From: a virus
IMG/VR virus record: IMGVR_UViG_3300018421_000211
Location: 1 to 23,672 of that record
Strand: one strand, 5' to 3'
Length of the DNA stretch: 23,672 bases
Below, piece after piece: positions 12,815 through 20,612 of the stretch. Made by a program: the position numbers and the translations under genes. Within the stretch, counting starts at the first letter, position 1. Every line of letters starts with the position of its first letter. The notes under the pieces were generated by a model that searched no databases, was not told the origin of the DNA, and saw nothing but the letters and a program-made list of their open reading frames with translations.

Positions 12815-13457
12815 CTTTTAACTCCTTAAAGTTGTAGTCATAGCTGCCTTCTTCATACTCATCAGTTATCCATTTAGAACTTGTTTCAACTGACCATCTC
12901 CTATCACTTACTAATCTGTGAATAATAGGTGGCTTATCTAAATCAGTACCCATAGATGCATCAAATACTCTTAATCTATTATTAGGTTGTATTGCATAGT
13001 TACCATCATCTAATTCAATAACATGCCCGCATTTATGCTGGTCTGGTTTTTCCGAATAACCAAAGTTTAATTCATTGTAATCTCCGCCACACCAATCAAT
13101 AGTAAATAGATATGTTCCTTTTCTTTTTACTTTACGTCTTGATATGTATTGCATTTTACAACCTGCAAGTTCATAGAATGTAGTAACTCCTACATTATAA
13201 CTAAAGCTATCCCACATAACTAATTCATTAAGTGGTAATTCTTCTACATTAGGTTTTTTACAAAATGCAGATATAGGTGCTCTCCACCATATGCCCCCAT
13301 CTTCCATAAGAAAATGAAACAAAGGTACTTGATTTGGTATTGAACTAAATCCAAATATAGCACACTCAAAATATTTATCGTGAGAATCTTTTTGATTTCT
13401 TAAATAATTACCTCTAACGTAGCACTCAATGACTGGTATGTTTGCGTTTAAATACAT
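12807..13457 (-). CDS. Conserved marine-phage hypothetical protein (216 aa)
   Basis: The 216-aa soluble protein is rich in aromatic residues and cysteines (IPVIECYVRGNYLR, DGGIWWRAPISAFC, TIDWCGGDYNELNFGY, HVIELDDGNYAIQPNNRL). It is mixed alpha/beta with no signal peptide or membrane segment. I have an impression of similar proteins in marine phages near the speD gene but know no function for them. The cysteines do not form an obvious metal motif. The ATG at 13457 lies inside a 39-aa ORF in another frame, and the stop overlaps the Lys-rich gene. Its length and packing make it a real gene. Enzyme, host-modifying factor and virion protein all remain possible. Confidence 0.7.
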   Translation of the reverse strand: MYLNANIPVIECYVRGNYLRNQKDSHDKYFECAIFGFSSIPNQVPLFHFLMEDGGIWWRAPISAFCKKPNVEELPLNELVMWDSFSYNVGVTTFYELAGCKMQYISRRKVKRKGTYLFTIDWCGGDYNELNFGYSEKPDQHKCGHVIELDDGNYAIQPNNRLRVFDASMGTDLDKPPIIHRLVSDRRWSVETSSKWITDEYEEGSYDYNFKELKDE

Positions 13458-13545
13458 TTCTTGAGTAGCTTCCTTTTCCCTTTTTAGGTTTTATTGTTTT
13501 AGGTTTATTAAATTTATTTAAATATTTTGCAACAAAATTTTTCAT
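13426..13545 (-). CDS. Small Lys-rich peptide (39 aa)
   Basis: ATG 13545 overlaps the stop of the preceding short ORF as ATGA, and the gene runs into the next one by 32 bases. The 39 residues are mostly Lys, Asn, Arg and Ser (MKNFVAKYLNKFNKPK, then PKKGKGSYSRNVFKRKH). This resembles the other basic peptides of this module, and binding to nucleic acid is likely. Because the sequence is short and overlaps another frame, its status as a gene is uncertain. Confidence 0.4.
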   Translation of the reverse strand: MKNFVAKYLNKFNKPKTIKPKKGKGSYSRNVFKRKHTSH

Positions 13546-13610
13546 TGCCGCCATTCGCATTCAGCATATTCATTATTATAATCATACTCTTGAAATACAC
13601 CAGCATTCAT
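13542..13610 (-). CDS. Very short acidic ORF (22 aa)
   Basis: ATG 13610 overlaps the stop of the upstream gene (TAATG), and TGA 13542-13544 overlaps the next ATG (ATGA). The 22-residue product is acidic and Tyr-rich (MNAGVFQEYDYNNEYAECEW). No ribosome site of its own is clear. It could be a real coupled microprotein or a spacer. Low confidence. Confidence 0.3.
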   Translation of the reverse strand: MNAGVFQEYDYNNEYAECEWRQ

Positions 13611-13831
13611 TATTTACTTTCTATTATAATCTTTTTTATACTTTCGCTACCATCTACGTTTTTTTCCATGATAGCTTTGACTTGACCACACATAAGTTGT
13701 TTATCAGTCATGTTCATATTTCTTGTTGCAATTCTTTTACCTTTTAAACATTCAGACATAGACGCTTGAACACGATGCTCAATAAGTTCACCATTTAAAA
13801 ACAAACATAATGCAATAACCATTTTAGTCAT
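13610..13831 (-). CDS. Small protein with hydrophobic N-terminus (73 aa)
   Basis: I choose ATG 13831 because TTGAGGAAAA lies just upstream (plus 13838-13846) and the start overlaps the stop of the 43-aa gene (TAATG). The longer frame from 13891 would overlap that gene. The 73-aa product begins with a short hydrophobic stretch (MVIALCLFLNGELI), possibly a weak signal or a beta strand, followed by a polar region with two further cysteines (SMSECLKG, QLMCGQV). Marine phages often carry a protein of this type near the lysis genes; its function is unknown. Confidence 0.6.
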   Translation of the reverse strand: MTKMVIALCLFLNGELIEHRVQASMSECLKGKRIATRNMNMTDKQLMCGQVKAIMEKNVDGSESIKKIIIESK

Positions 13832-13962
13832 TATTTTTTCCTCAATAAAACAATCAAGATCACTGTAAAAAATCCCCAGTACCAAAAGCAATAACTAAAT
13901 GCTTTGCTAAAAAAGTTCGGATCTAAGTATTTTAAAAAGAAATTAATAAGTTCTGTTTCCAT
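13831..13962 (-). CDS. Membrane microprotein in lysis region (43 aa)
   Basis: The 43-aa ORF overlaps both neighbours by TAATG (stop of the gene at 13964 and start of the one at 13831). The N-terminal half is amphipathic (METELINFFLKYLDPNFF). The C-terminal half is one aromatic-rich membrane segment (AFSYCFWYWGFFTVILIVLL) ending RKK, which orients the C-terminus to the cytoplasm. Position a few genes after the amidase and overall design fit a small holin, antiholin or holin-like peptide. This is inference from topology and location. Confidence 0.6.
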   Translation of the reverse strand: METELINFFLKYLDPNFFSKAFSYCFWYWGFFTVILIVLLRKK

Positions 13963-14339
13963 TAATGTTTACCATTTCCATTTGCAAATTTAATATCTCT
14001 TGTTGCATCCTTTAATTTTTCTACATCTTTTTTAATTTTTTCAATTTCTTTTTCATGTTGATCTAGCATCACACCTGTATGTACATTGTCCTCTAATTGT
14101 TTTTGCATTTTTTCTATTTGTTTTGCCTGCCATTCTAAGAGCATAAATTGTTCCTGATCCACTGGCTTTTGAACACTTGCTTCTAATAAATCTTTTTCAA
14201 ATAACTTGTTTCTTGTTTCTAAATTATTAAGTCTTTCAATGACTGTAAATGCAAACCATGCACCTACAACAATAGCACTAATTAAACCTAATAAATTTTT
14301 TAATGGTAAACCAATATTAGTGTTTTCACTAATTTTCAT
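13962..14339 (-). CDS. Membrane-anchored coiled-coil protein in lysis region (125 aa)
   Basis: The 125-aa product has one N-terminal membrane segment at about residues 12-34 (LKNLLGLISAIVVGAWFAF), followed by a long charged coiled coil with heptad repeats (LNNLETRNKLFEKDLLEA, then EKMQKQLEDNVHTG and IEKIKKDVEKLKDATRD). One membrane anchor plus a periplasmic coiled coil is the architecture of an inner-membrane spanin (i-spanin) or holin-associated factor. No paired outer-membrane spanin is identified with certainty; the secreted cysteine protein at 15264 is a candidate. The ORF starts 10 bases inside a basic-peptide gene upstream. Function inferred from topology. Confidence 0.6.
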   Translation of the reverse strand: MKISENTNIGLPLKNLLGLISAIVVGAWFAFTVIERLNNLETRNKLFEKDLLEASVQKPVDQEQFMLLEWQAKQIEKMQKQLEDNVHTGVMLDQHEKEIEKIKKDVEKLKDATRDIKFANGNGKH

Positions 14340-14466
14340 TTCTTAAAATATCCTTCTTCACTCGTGGTCTGCTTTGTCTTTGTTTATAAGAATACACAGA
14401 TAAAGCTTTCTTACTCGTTTCAGAAACTTTTTGTTTAATCATTTTTAAAAAATCTTTACTATCCAT
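14329..14466 (-). CDS. Small basic peptide (45 aa) in lysis region
   Basis: ATG 14466 lies just after the stop of the holin-like gene, whose last codons carry the ribosome site AAGAGGAAA. The product is a hydrophilic, strongly basic helix (MDSKDFLKMIKQKVSETSKK) with a basic tail (SRPRVKKDIL). No hydrophobic segment and no family. It overlaps the next gene by 11 bases. The good ribosome site makes a real gene likely; function unknown. Confidence 0.5.
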   Translation of the reverse strand: MDSKDFLKMIKQKVSETSKKALSVYSYKQRQSRPRVKKDILRNEN

Positions 14467-14468
14467 TT

Positions 14469-14849
14469 TTATTTCCTCTTAATTAAGTCTGTTGCTTTCA
14501 AACCATACACGCTAGCTATAACTCCTACAAAAATAGTTTGATACCAGAATGGTAGTTGTGAAAAATACTCAAAGAATAATTTCATTTTTTCCATAGCTGT
14601 AGGGTCATCACTAAATACTGCCCAAGCTAATAAACCTATAGGCAGCGATAATAGTATGAGTATGAATTCATCTTTCCAGTCTGATTGTCTTGCTTCAAGT
14701 AATTTACCTTGATACTCTGCCTCACCTTTTGCCATCGCTAATGCATGACGTTTCTGTGCATCAGACATTAACATTTTTGTTTCCTGTCTGTTTTTATAGA
14801 TGTGACTTCCTGCTTTTACTGCAAGACTTATTAAATTAAACCAAGCCAT
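14469..14849 (-). CDS. Holin-like membrane protein (GTA_holin_3TM-like)
   Basis: The 126-aa protein has an N-terminal helix (MAWFNLISLAVKAGSHIYKN), a charged cytoplasmic-type linker with an AMAKGEAEYQ motif, and then two clear hydrophobic segments: EFILILLSLPIGLLAWAVF and YQTIFVGVIASVYGL, ending in KRK. The pattern 'GEAEYQ ... WKDEFILILLSLPI' is similar to the three-span holin family of gene-transfer agents and marine phages. It starts inside the end of the amidase gene (14-base overlap), so holin and endolysin are produced together, as is usual for lysis cassettes. Holins open the inner membrane to release the endolysin. Family by pattern, not search. Confidence 0.65.
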   Translation of the reverse strand: MAWFNLISLAVKAGSHIYKNRQETKMLMSDAQKRHALAMAKGEAEYQGKLLEARQSDWKDEFILILLSLPIGLLAWAVFSDDPTAMEKMKLFFEYFSQLPFWYQTIFVGVIASVYGLKATDLIKRK

Positions 14850-15267
14850 TTTTCTTTAACCACTCCTGTACATTAAATGATGGACAATCTTTATTAGATT
14901 CTACTTCATTATGTCCTATAATTTTATCTATAGTTTCATATTTACTTTTAAGTATTTTTATAATACTAATTAAACTTTTAAATTGTGCATCATTAAAATT
15001 ATTTTCCCATTTTAAATTATCATCAACTCCACCTATAAGGCATATACCTATAGATGTACCATTAACAGCAACTGCATGAGCACCTTGAAATTCATCATCT
15101 CTTCCTTTCTCTACAACTCCTGAACGTCTAATAACATAATGATAACCTATATCTTCAAATCCTCTTTCTTTATGCCATTCACGTATTTCTTTTACACCTA
15201 CATCCATATGAGGTCTTGTAGCTGCACAGTGAATAACAATAGTATCTGTAGTTTTTCTCATAATCAT
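14836..15267 (-). CDS. Endolysin: N-acetylmuramoyl-L-alanine amidase, T7-lysozyme type
   Basis: The 143-aa enzyme should cut the amide bond between N-acetylmuramic acid and L-alanine in peptidoglycan. It has the Zn ligands of T7 lysozyme: H13 (IVIHCAAT), H119 (IGHNEV) and C128 (KDCPSF), plus the catalytic Y42 (IGYHYVI) and K126. Length and motif order match T7 gp3.5. No signal peptide is present, so a holin is required. The start is ATG 15267 with AAGGAG seven bases upstream; it overlaps the preceding stop as ATGA. T7 gp3.5 also inhibits T7 RNA polymerase, but no such polymerase is in this window, so that role is untested. Confidence 0.92.
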   Translation of the reverse strand: MIMRKTTDTIVIHCAATRPHMDVGVKEIREWHKERGFEDIGYHYVIRRSGVVEKGRDDEFQGAHAVAVNGTSIGICLIGGVDDNLKWENNFNDAQFKSLISIIKILKSKYETIDKIIGHNEVESNKDCPSFNVQEWLKKNGLV

Positions 15268-15494
15268 GCTGGATCTCCTTTGTCTTTAACACACCAGATA
15301 ATTTGTTCCATTATCTGTACTCCACCTTTATTTAGTTCTTCAGCTATAGTATCTCCAGTTAATTTAGAGTGTTCATAGCATTCTTTTTTAGTATATACTT
15401 TACCTTTTGGTTCAGTATATTCTAAACAAGTTATACCTCTAGGTGCTTCAGGATTAGCGAAGCATATTATTCCAAATATTACAAATAGTTTCAT
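15264..15494 (-). CDS. Secreted small cysteine protein of lysis region (76 aa)
   Basis: The 76-aa product starts with a short hydrophobic segment (MKLFVIFGIICFANPEAP) resembling a signal sequence with a possible cleavage near Ala13. There are four cysteines (C11, C23, C39, C68), three of them in the mature part, suggesting a periplasmic location. The phrase 'NPEAPRGITCLEY' occurs in marine phages as I recall. It overlaps the upstream gene and the amidase by ATGA. It might be an outer spanin-like or cell-wall-binding factor. No lipobox is clear (FGIIC is atypical). Role inferred from topology and position. Confidence 0.6.
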   Translation of the reverse strand: MKLFVIFGIICFANPEAPRGITCLEYTEPKGKVYTKKECYEHSKLTGDTIAEELNKGGVQIMEQIIWCVKDKGDPA

Positions 15495-15709
15495 GATAAT
15501 ATATAACTGATAAGTGCAAGAGCCAATGCACCAAGTCCTCCAAGAAGTACATACAATAATGTATCAACCTTTGTATGAATTTTTTCTATGTCTTCATGCA
15601 TATGTTTAAGGTGATTATTTTTTATTGTGTATATTTCTTTTTTGAGTCCAGTTATATATCCATAAATTGCTATAAGATGTTCACTTGTTGTCTTTGGTTT
15701 TTTTGTCAT
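15491..15709 (-). CDS. Tail-anchored coiled-coil membrane protein (XhlA-like)
   Basis: The 72-aa protein has a polar N-terminus, a helical coiled-coil segment (HMHEDIEKIHTKVDTLL) and one C-terminal membrane span (YVLLGGLGALALALISYIL). This topology recalls XhlA-type haemolysin/holin partners in phage lysis cassettes. The start overlaps the stop of the 1218-aa gene as TAATG, and its stop overlaps the secreted protein. It is the first of the lysis-region genes. A holin or antiholin role is plausible from topology alone. Confidence 0.55.
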   Translation of the reverse strand: MTKKPKTTSEHLIAIYGYITGLKKEIYTIKNNHLKHMHEDIEKIHTKVDTLLYVLLGGLGALALALISYILS

Positions 15710-18700
15710 TATTTATTTTCAAACATTTTTTTGGTTTGTTCATAAACAGGTAAACCTGGTATTCCAAGTTCGCCTGGTAATGCAAGTAATCCTGGTATCA
15801 AAGCTTTAGGTTCAATCTTTTTACCAGTAGTTTCAAATTTAACTCCATAGCTATCAGCTATCTTGCCAATTCTTTCTGCTTTCTTTTCTATAACACTTTC
15901 AAATTCTTCTTCTGTTATAATACCTTTTGTAAATTTAGAATACTCTACTGCCATCTGCTCTCTGATACCAGTAATTTTTTTCTTAAGTTCTAAAGCTTTA
16001 GTTGCAGTTAATTTATCTATATCTGCTTCTTTAACTTTAAATCCAAGACCTCTAGCTAATGCTCCTAGTTCTGTTTGTTCTGGTCTAAATGGAGATTCTA
16101 CTATTTGGTTTCTTGCTCTTTCAATATTTTGTGTAGTGTATGAGCCAGGTGCAAATGGAAAGTTTGGTATTAAATTTGTTAAAGCTTTACCAAATCTTAT
16201 CTTCATATCATCTGTAGTAGATACACCAAGACCTTTTAGTTTTTCTCTTCTGAATACATCATATCCAAATAGAGGAGGTATAATATCTCCAATCAATCCA
16301 AATGATGGTTGAATAGGTGCAGGTAATCCAGGAACAGGTCCTAAATTATTTAAATCTAATACATCTCCACCAGGTACATATCTTGTTACATCTACATAAT
16401 AAGATTTTTGTTCAGCACCTTCTTCACTTTTTATAACACCTTGTGGTATAGGTAATTTAATATTTCTATGTGGTAAGAAAGGTATACCCATAACTCTTCC
16501 ACTTTCCATTTCAGACATTAATGCTCTTTCTTCAGCTTCATCACCACCACCATAGTAACCACCTAAAGCATTTAAACCATATCCTAATGCTGCCCATTTA
16601 GCATACTTCCATGGTCTAACCACAGCAGTCTCTGCAAGTAATGGTACAATTCTATATGTATATGCTAAGAATGGAGTTGCAGTTTGTCTTAAGAAATTAA
16701 TAACAGGTGCATTAATATCATAATCAACAAATCCTCTTCTTGCATCTAAAGCAGCATCAACTGGACTAAATCCTTTTGCAAGTCTATCTCTAAATAATGC
16801 AATACGAAATACTGTATCTTCTGCTCTGTATAAATCAGTAGCAAATTTAGCACCAGACTTTAATCCAAATGCACTTCTTTTTAAATCATTAAAAATAATA
16901 CTAGCAGCACTTACAGAATTATTAAAAGGATCTTGTTTATTATTTTTAAATACACTATATGGATTTTCTTTTAATACTTTTGTAATATTTTTTAATTCAT
17001 TAGTAACAAAGTCAGCTTCTAATACTCCATACTTTTGTGCTAAATCAAATAACTCTGATTTCTTACCTTTGCCTGCTTGAAGCATTGATCTACTAGCAGC
17101 AGTTATATTTTCAGCAAATCTAGACCCATCCATTAAGTCATATAATACTACATTACTAAATGTATTATTGATATGAACGGTAGGATTAAATGCAGTTTTA
17201 GAAACTTTCCATAATGAATTTAATTTTTTATATTGTCTATAAAATTCATTAGGAGTTTTTGTTAGATAATTATCTGTTCTAATTAAATTATCATAAACTT
17301 CTTCTGGTACCCATTTACCAGCTAATGGACCAAATCTTTTTTTACCAGCAGTATTTTGAATTACAGTATTAGGTATTTGCTTTAAAGTATACTTAGCAAT
17401 ATCTGCACCTGTTGGTTTTGTATAAACATAATTTGCTTTTGATAATTCACTATAGAAAAATGAACGACCTAATTGTCCACTTAAAATTCTACCTGTTTCA
17501 GAAATAGCTAATGCACCATCTTCAATTTCACCTAGTGCAATTCTTTCCTGTTTAGTTAATTCCCATCTGATTTTAATACCATCATCTTTTTTTAATTTAG
17601 CAAATTTCTTTGGATCTAAATCAAATAATTCCCAACCAACATGTCCTTCAATAGCACTATCTTTTTTAATTTGTTTTTCTAAAGCTTTGTATTCTGGACT
17701 ATTAATTTTTTCTGGTGTTTCAAATCTTATCTTTTGTATTTCTTTAATAGCTTTCGCATCACTACCTGCACCAATGTAATAAGCTTTATCATTTTTAAAT
17801 CTTTTTAAATATTCGCCTTTAGGAACTTCAATAATAATTCCTCTTGGTTTTAATTCATCACCAATTTGTGCAAGCTTAGGGTCTTTCATGTATGTTCTTC
17901 TTAAGTATCTATTAACATTTCTTTGAACGGTTTCTTTATTTAACAATCCAAAGTCAACAAACATTTGACCTAATGTTTTAACTTCTTTTCTAAACTCATC
18001 AGATAACTTTTTAATTTTTGTTGGACCATATTTAATATCACCTTCCATTAAATTTAATAGAAGTTTTCTTTCATCAGTAGTTAGTTGCATAGCTTTTTCA
18101 GCTAACTCTGTGAATCGTCCACTAATCTCATTTTGTTTTCCTAATGCTTTTGCTTTAATTGCACTAGCATCTTTAGGTAATCCATAGTTATCTTGAATAC
18201 CTCTCGCAAGTACTTCAGAGAATGGTACTGTTTTTGTGTATTCATCTTTAGTACCTTTTAAAAATGTTCTTTTTACTGGAACTCTTTTAGCAATACCTAC
18301 ACCAGTAAATCCTGCTAAAAATCCTATAGATGCTGCACTAAATTTTTGCATAGCTGTTGCATCTTCTTCTAAATATTGTGGACCAAGAAATGCACCAACA
18401 GCACCCGTAGCAATATCTGGACCAAATTTTCCAGTAGATAAATATTCAAACCCAGGTTTACCAATATACTCCTGATAAGGTCTTACAAATGTATTATTAA
18501 AAAATAATCTAACTGGATTTAATATATATTTATTTGGTAAATCTCTAACTAATTCTCTTTCTGTAAACTTTATATCTTTATCTGTTCTAACTCTAATTTG
18601 TCTAAACCTTTCACCCATTGCACCTTGCAATCTTGAAGTTGTAAATGCAGATTGATTTAATGTTTTTACATTTACATCTGCTTCTGGATATAAACCACCT

Positions 18701-19365
18701 GGAGTTTTTCTACCAACTAATTTACCTAGACTTCCTACAACAGGTGCTATAATTGCACCACCTAGTATACCTGCACCAGCTTGTTTAGTTCTAGTATTAA
18801 GTATACTATCTTCATCTACATATCCAAGTGCACCTACAAGTCCACCAGATACAGCACCCATTTTTGCCATACTATAAATAGTTTTAGCTTTAGCAAAAGG
18901 AATAAGCCAAGTAACAGGATCTAATAAAGCACCACCAAAGTAACCTATAGTAGTCCATATACCATCTTCAGCTTGCATACGGGCATAGAGATCCTGTTGT
19001 TCTTCCCTTAATTTCTCAAGGTCAGAACCTGCCATTTGTTTAAAACCACGAACAGTATCAGAGATACCTAATTTAAAACCGTATGAAAAATTATCAAACC
19101 AACTAGCATTACCATCAATAGTACCTGGACCAACCTTAGCCATAGGTCCAGCTTGTGTAGAACGATCTAATAATAAACCTTGATAATAAGGTGCCTTATC
19201 ACTAATACCAAATTTTTCAGTACTAGGTCCAATATCATCAAATGGATTTTTAGTTTTTGTTTCTGATGGTGCCTGACCAAAAGAACTAAAAGGATTTACA
19301 AGTATATCTTGTTTAACCTCTTTCTTTTCTGGTTGAGGACCAATCGCACTAAATGGATTGTCCAT
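15709..19365 (-). CDS. Large internal virion / DNA-ejection protein (1218 aa)
   Basis: The longest gene in the window; it probably encodes an internal virion protein that leaves the capsid with the DNA, comparable in size and position to T7 gp15/gp16. The N-terminus holds three copies of an NPFxx(I/F)G motif at residues 3, 24 and 40. Residues ~134-210 contain several hydrophobic, Gly/Ala-rich segments (TIGYFGGALLDPVTWLIPF, AGAGILGGAIIAPVVGSLG) that could insert into a membrane. Near residues 840-910 a conserved-looking block (EDTVFRIALFRDRLAKG, then PFLAYTYRIVPLLAET) resembles proteins of marine podoviruses. I see no transglycosylase catalytic motif. The remainder is mixed helical and charged. 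The gene follows the 414-aa coiled-coil protein. Ejection function is inferred. Confidence 0.7.
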   Translation of the reverse strand: MDNPFSAIGPQPEKKEVKQDILVNPFSSFGQAPSETKTKNPFDDIGPSTEKFGISDKAPYYQGLLLDRSTQAGPMAKVGPGTIDGNASWFDNFSYGFKLGISDTVRGFKQMAGSDLEKLREEQQDLYARMQAEDGIWTTIGYFGGALLDPVTWLIPFAKAKTIYSMAKMGAVSGGLVGALGYVDEDSILNTRTKQAGAGILGGAIIAPVVGSLGKLVGRKTPGGLYPEADVNVKTLNQSAFTTSRLQGAMGERFRQIRVRTDKDIKFTERELVRDLPNKYILNPVRLFFNNTFVRPYQEYIGKPGFEYLSTGKFGPDIATGAVGAFLGPQYLEEDATAMQKFSAASIGFLAGFTGVGIAKRVPVKRTFLKGTKDEYTKTVPFSEVLARGIQDNYGLPKDASAIKAKALGKQNEISGRFTELAEKAMQLTTDERKLLLNLMEGDIKYGPTKIKKLSDEFRKEVKTLGQMFVDFGLLNKETVQRNVNRYLRRTYMKDPKLAQIGDELKPRGIIIEVPKGEYLKRFKNDKAYYIGAGSDAKAIKEIQKIRFETPEKINSPEYKALEKQIKKDSAIEGHVGWELFDLDPKKFAKLKKDDGIKIRWELTKQERIALGEIEDGALAISETGRILSGQLGRSFFYSELSKANYVYTKPTGADIAKYTLKQIPNTVIQNTAGKKRFGPLAGKWVPEEVYDNLIRTDNYLTKTPNEFYRQYKKLNSLWKVSKTAFNPTVHINNTFSNVVLYDLMDGSRFAENITAASRSMLQAGKGKKSELFDLAQKYGVLEADFVTNELKNITKVLKENPYSVFKNNKQDPFNNSVSAASIIFNDLKRSAFGLKSGAKFATDLYRAEDTVFRIALFRDRLAKGFSPVDAALDARRGFVDYDINAPVINFLRQTATPFLAYTYRIVPLLAETAVVRPWKYAKWAALGYGLNALGGYYGGGDEAEERALMSEMESGRVMGIPFLPHRNIKLPIPQGVIKSEEGAEQKSYYVDVTRYVPGGDVLDLNNLGPVPGLPAPIQPSFGLIGDIIPPLFGYDVFRREKLKGLGVSTTDDMKIRFGKALTNLIPNFPFAPGSYTTQNIERARNQIVESPFRPEQTELGALARGLGFKVKEADIDKLTATKALELKKKITGIREQMAVEYSKFTKGIITEEEFESVIEKKAERIGKIADSYGVKFETTGKKIEPKALIPGLLALPGELGIPGLPVYEQTKKMFENK

Positions 19366-19367
19366 GA

Positions 19368-20612
19368 TTAATACCCGTAAGTTTTAGGATCTACACGTAA
19401 TTGTTGTAGTTGTAATCTTGTCGTTGCTCTTATAACTTCTATGTCTTGGGAAGGATCATAATTAGCAGATGCATTTTTTTCTAATTCAGCTATTCTCTGA
19501 TTAGCAAATGCTACTAATTGATCTGGTTCAATACCACTCATTTTTTCCTGCATTTCATTTACTCTTTCCTGTACTTGTAATCTAAATTTACCTGTACCAG
19601 GTTTAGCAGTTACCTGTGTTTTAAATGGAGTAGTAGTTTGTACAGGAGTCTGTACTTGGGCAGGTTGTGTTGTTTGTGCAGGTTCAGTTGTTACAGGTTT
19701 AGTTGGATAGTAATTAATACCAGCAAATGTTTCTACATAAGATGGTAAGAATTTTTTAAATGCATAATCAACTTTACTTAATGGATATGCTTCGCCTGTT
19801 TTAGCTTCATATTCTTTTTTAATTTTTTCATATTCTGCTTTAAACTTTTTATCAATAGCGTATTGATTAGCATATATCTTTCTTCTTTCAAATGCTTGTT
19901 CAGCATCATTCATAATTTTACTTACTCTGTTTACAGATGCACTATCTGTTCTCTGTTGTAATTCAGTAAATGATAATTGACTGTAAGGTTTAACACCTAA
20001 GAATGTACTAATGTCTTGTGATGGAGCACCAGCTAATTCAGTTGTAGGTAATTGTAATCCTTCAGCTAATCTTTGAGTTGCACCTGGTACATCTTCTTTT
20101 CTAATTCTATCACCAAATAAGAAGCCAGATACACCACTTCTTTTTTGTTCTGGGTCAATCATTAATCTCTTTAGATTTGCTCTATCAGAAAACTGCTCAT
20201 TAATAAAATCTTTTTTATCTTTAATAGATTTTTGTCTAGCTGTAATAGGATTTTGACCAAACAACTTTTGAAATGATTTAGAGTCTTTAGCTTTTTCATC
20301 AATCATATTTTTAATAGAACCTAAATCATCAGTTCCAAAATAATTTTTAATTAATGCATCAGCTTCTTTTTCATCACCACTTTCTAATAGATTAGCATTA
20401 GCCATAACTTGTGCAAAGTTATTTCCATATCTTCTTGAATATCCATTAAATAATTTAGTTTGTTTTTCAGACAATTTCTCTGCATTAAATACTTTATCTA
20501 ATATATAAGGTGCAACTGTATCTACAACTTTACCTACAATATCATCAGTCTCTTGTCTTTGCCTTTGGATTTCTCCTACTGCTCCCATTAAAAAAGGTGT
20601 TACAAACGCCAT
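19368..20612 (-). CDS. Putative internal virion protein, coiled-coil rich (414 aa)
   Basis: This 414-aa protein starts with a hydrophobic patch (MAFVTPFLMGAVGEI) followed by long charged helices (AEKLSEKQTKLFNGYSRR, EQAFERRKIYANQYAIDKK). A Thr/Gln/Pro-rich linker at ~310-345 (TTEPAQTTQPAQVQTPVQ) precedes a C-terminal helical block. No enzyme motif. It lies directly before the 1218-aa ejection candidate, and its ATG overlaps the stop of the upstream gene as TAATG. In T7-like phages the same position holds internal core proteins, so a core or ejection component is the best reading. The flexible linker would suit unfolding through a portal. Inference by synteny and composition. Confidence 0.6.
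   Translation of the reverse strand: MAFVTPFLMGAVGEIQRQRQETDDIVGKVVDTVAPYILDKVFNAEKLSEKQTKLFNGYSRRYGNNFAQVMANANLLESGDEKEADALIKNYFGTDDLGSIKNMIDEKAKDSKSFQKLFGQNPITARQKSIKDKKDFINEQFSDRANLKRLMIDPEQKRSGVSGFLFGDRIRKEDVPGATQRLAEGLQLPTTELAGAPSQDISTFLGVKPYSQLSFTELQQRTDSASVNRVSKIMNDAEQAFERRKIYANQYAIDKKFKAEYEKIKKEYEAKTGEAYPLSKVDYAFKKFLPSYVETFAGINYYPTKPVTTEPAQTTQPAQVQTPVQTTTPFKTQVTAKPGTGKFRLQVQERVNEMQEKMSGIEPDQLVAFANQRIAELEKNASANYDPSQDIEVIRATTRLQLQQLRVDPKTYGY

Noticed and set aside
15863-16312. 149-aa open frame on the plus strand
   Set aside because: Antisense to the 1218-aa gene in a strictly leftward module; no promoter or ribosome site.
19137-19161. TGGACC ... GGTCCA inverted repeat
   Set aside because: Six-base stem with a 13-base loop inside the 1218-aa gene; within chance expectation for a gene of this length.
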